Shown: in pieces, positions 29,775 through 30,102 of the stretch
Position numbering within the stretch: position 1 is the stretch's first letter
Layout: the number at the start of each line of letters is the position of its first letter
Assembly: GCF_034432235.1 (NCBI RefSeq)
Contig: NZ_DAOUCJ010000042.1
Span: 1 to 30,102 of the forward strand
Source: Thermoflexus sp.
GTDB taxonomy: Bacteria > Chloroflexota > Anaerolineae > Thermoflexales > Thermoflexaceae
Length of the DNA stretch: 30,102 bases
Reading direction: 5' to 3'
Notes under the pieces: generated by a model
Seen by the model: only the letters and a program-made list of their open reading frames with translations
Told to the model about the DNA's origin: nothing
Database searches by the model: none
Program-made: the position numbers and the translations under genes

Positions 29775-30102
29775 ATGTTTCGCACGTTTCGCTCCCGCCT
29801 CCTGGTCAGCATGTTGCTTCCTTTCCTGCTGATCGCCCCGATCCTGGGGCTGACGCTCACGGAGCTGGTGGAGGAGCGTATTCTCCTCCCTTCCCTGGCT
29901 CAGGAGATGGCGGATCAGGGGGTTTTGATCGCCCGTCTGGGGACTGTCCTCCCAGAGATCTGGACGGACTCGGGAGCGGCGCAGGCGTTTCTGCAAGCGC
30001 TGGCGATCCGGCAACCTACTCAGGTGCTCCTGCTGGATCCCACGGGTCGCTTGCTGGCCGCCCCAGCGGAGGCCGGATTGGCGCTGGGGTCATCCGCTGG
30101 AG
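29775..30102 (+). CDS. Membrane sensor (probable histidine kinase), N-terminal part
   Basis: The frame from ATG 29775 continues past the window end; 109 residues are visible. A GAGGAGAG site overlaps the end of the regulator gene. The N-terminus is basic (MFRTFRSRLL), followed by a transmembrane helix (about 11-30, VSMLLPFLLIAPILGLTL). An extracytoplasmic sensing region follows (ELVEERILLPSLAQEMADQG... TQVLLLDPTGRLLAAPA), which resembles the start of a CHASE- or dCache-like sensor. No kinase domain is inside the window. The assignment as the partner histidine kinase rests on its position after the response regulator. Confidence 0.8.
   Translation, partial: MFRTFRSRLLVSMLLPFLLIAPILGLTLTELVEERILLPSLAQEMADQGVLIARLGTVLPEIWTDSGAAQAFLQALAIRQPTQVLLLDPTGRLLAAPAEAGLALGSSAG

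Noticed and set aside
28785..30014. In-frame extension of gltB by about 410 codons
   Set aside because: It crosses the divergent response regulator in antisense, is unlike any glutamate synthase N-terminus, and a good ribosome binding site plus the Cys12 propeptide fix the start at 28784.
1..30102. CRISPR arrays, insertion sequences, prophage or integron features
   Set aside because: No regularly spaced direct repeats, transposase, integrase or phage structural genes are visible; the REP-like elements lack an adjacent RAYT gene.

Overview
The window is about 30 kb of GC-rich bacterial chromosome with tightly packed operons, many ATGA or GTGA start/stop overlaps, frequent GTG starts, and Thr/Pro-rich extracytoplasmic linkers. 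Protein styles (a cytosolic multi-GAF kinase, MNT/HEPN-type genes, PTPS-related membrane proteins, paired ArsA-like ATPases) and base composition suggest a thermophilic Chloroflexota of the Thermoflexus/Anaerolineae kind. This is inference from sequence style; there is no rRNA or other marker gene here.

Layout. 1-106 (-): start of a lipoprotein that leaves the window. 401-3795 (+): a Cys-rich small protein coupled to a HAD hydrolase, two membrane-anchored proteins, a tandem array of five short hairpins, and an L,D-transpeptidase. 3816-7898 (-): one compact operon read as MNT nucleotidyltransferase, a 28-codon HEPN-like remnant, a MurI-like racemase whose first catalytic Cys is Ser, a CPA2 antiporter, a PII-like protein and a mutarotase-fold protein. 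8398-11583 (-): a soluble 1061-residue multi-GAF histidine kinase without an adjacent regulator. 11970-14785 (+), divergent from the kinase: two paralogous small membrane-associated proteins followed by two paralogous ArsA/Get3-like ATPases. 14912-24087 (-): a surface-glycan type operon (nucleotidyltransferase-like protein, radical SAM enzyme, methyltransferase, FG-GAP propeller, glycosyltransferase, GT-C-like membrane protein, O-antigen ligase-like protein). 24270-28784 (-): glutamate synthase large subunit with a clear terminator. 29067-30102 (+): OmpR-type response regulator and the start of its membrane sensor.

The most system-like locus is 11970-14785. Two small proteins sharing a GDLIG-x-PI-x-PPYYSLR core alternate with a structured spacer and are followed by two Get3/ArsA-type ATPases. 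The catalytic residues of the two ATPases have decayed in different places, so an obligate ATPase heterodimer serving a pair of small membrane proteins is a reasonable hypothesis.

Intergenic DNA is unusually rich in perfect short inverted repeats. These include a five-hairpin array (2696-2822), two copies of a 20-bp REP-like palindrome (8155 and 14903), a pair of long hairpins between the two small paralogs, a 16-bp inverted repeat between converging operons, and a leader hairpin that would cover a Shine-Dalgarno sequence. No tRNA, rRNA, CRISPR array, insertion sequence or prophage was recognised.
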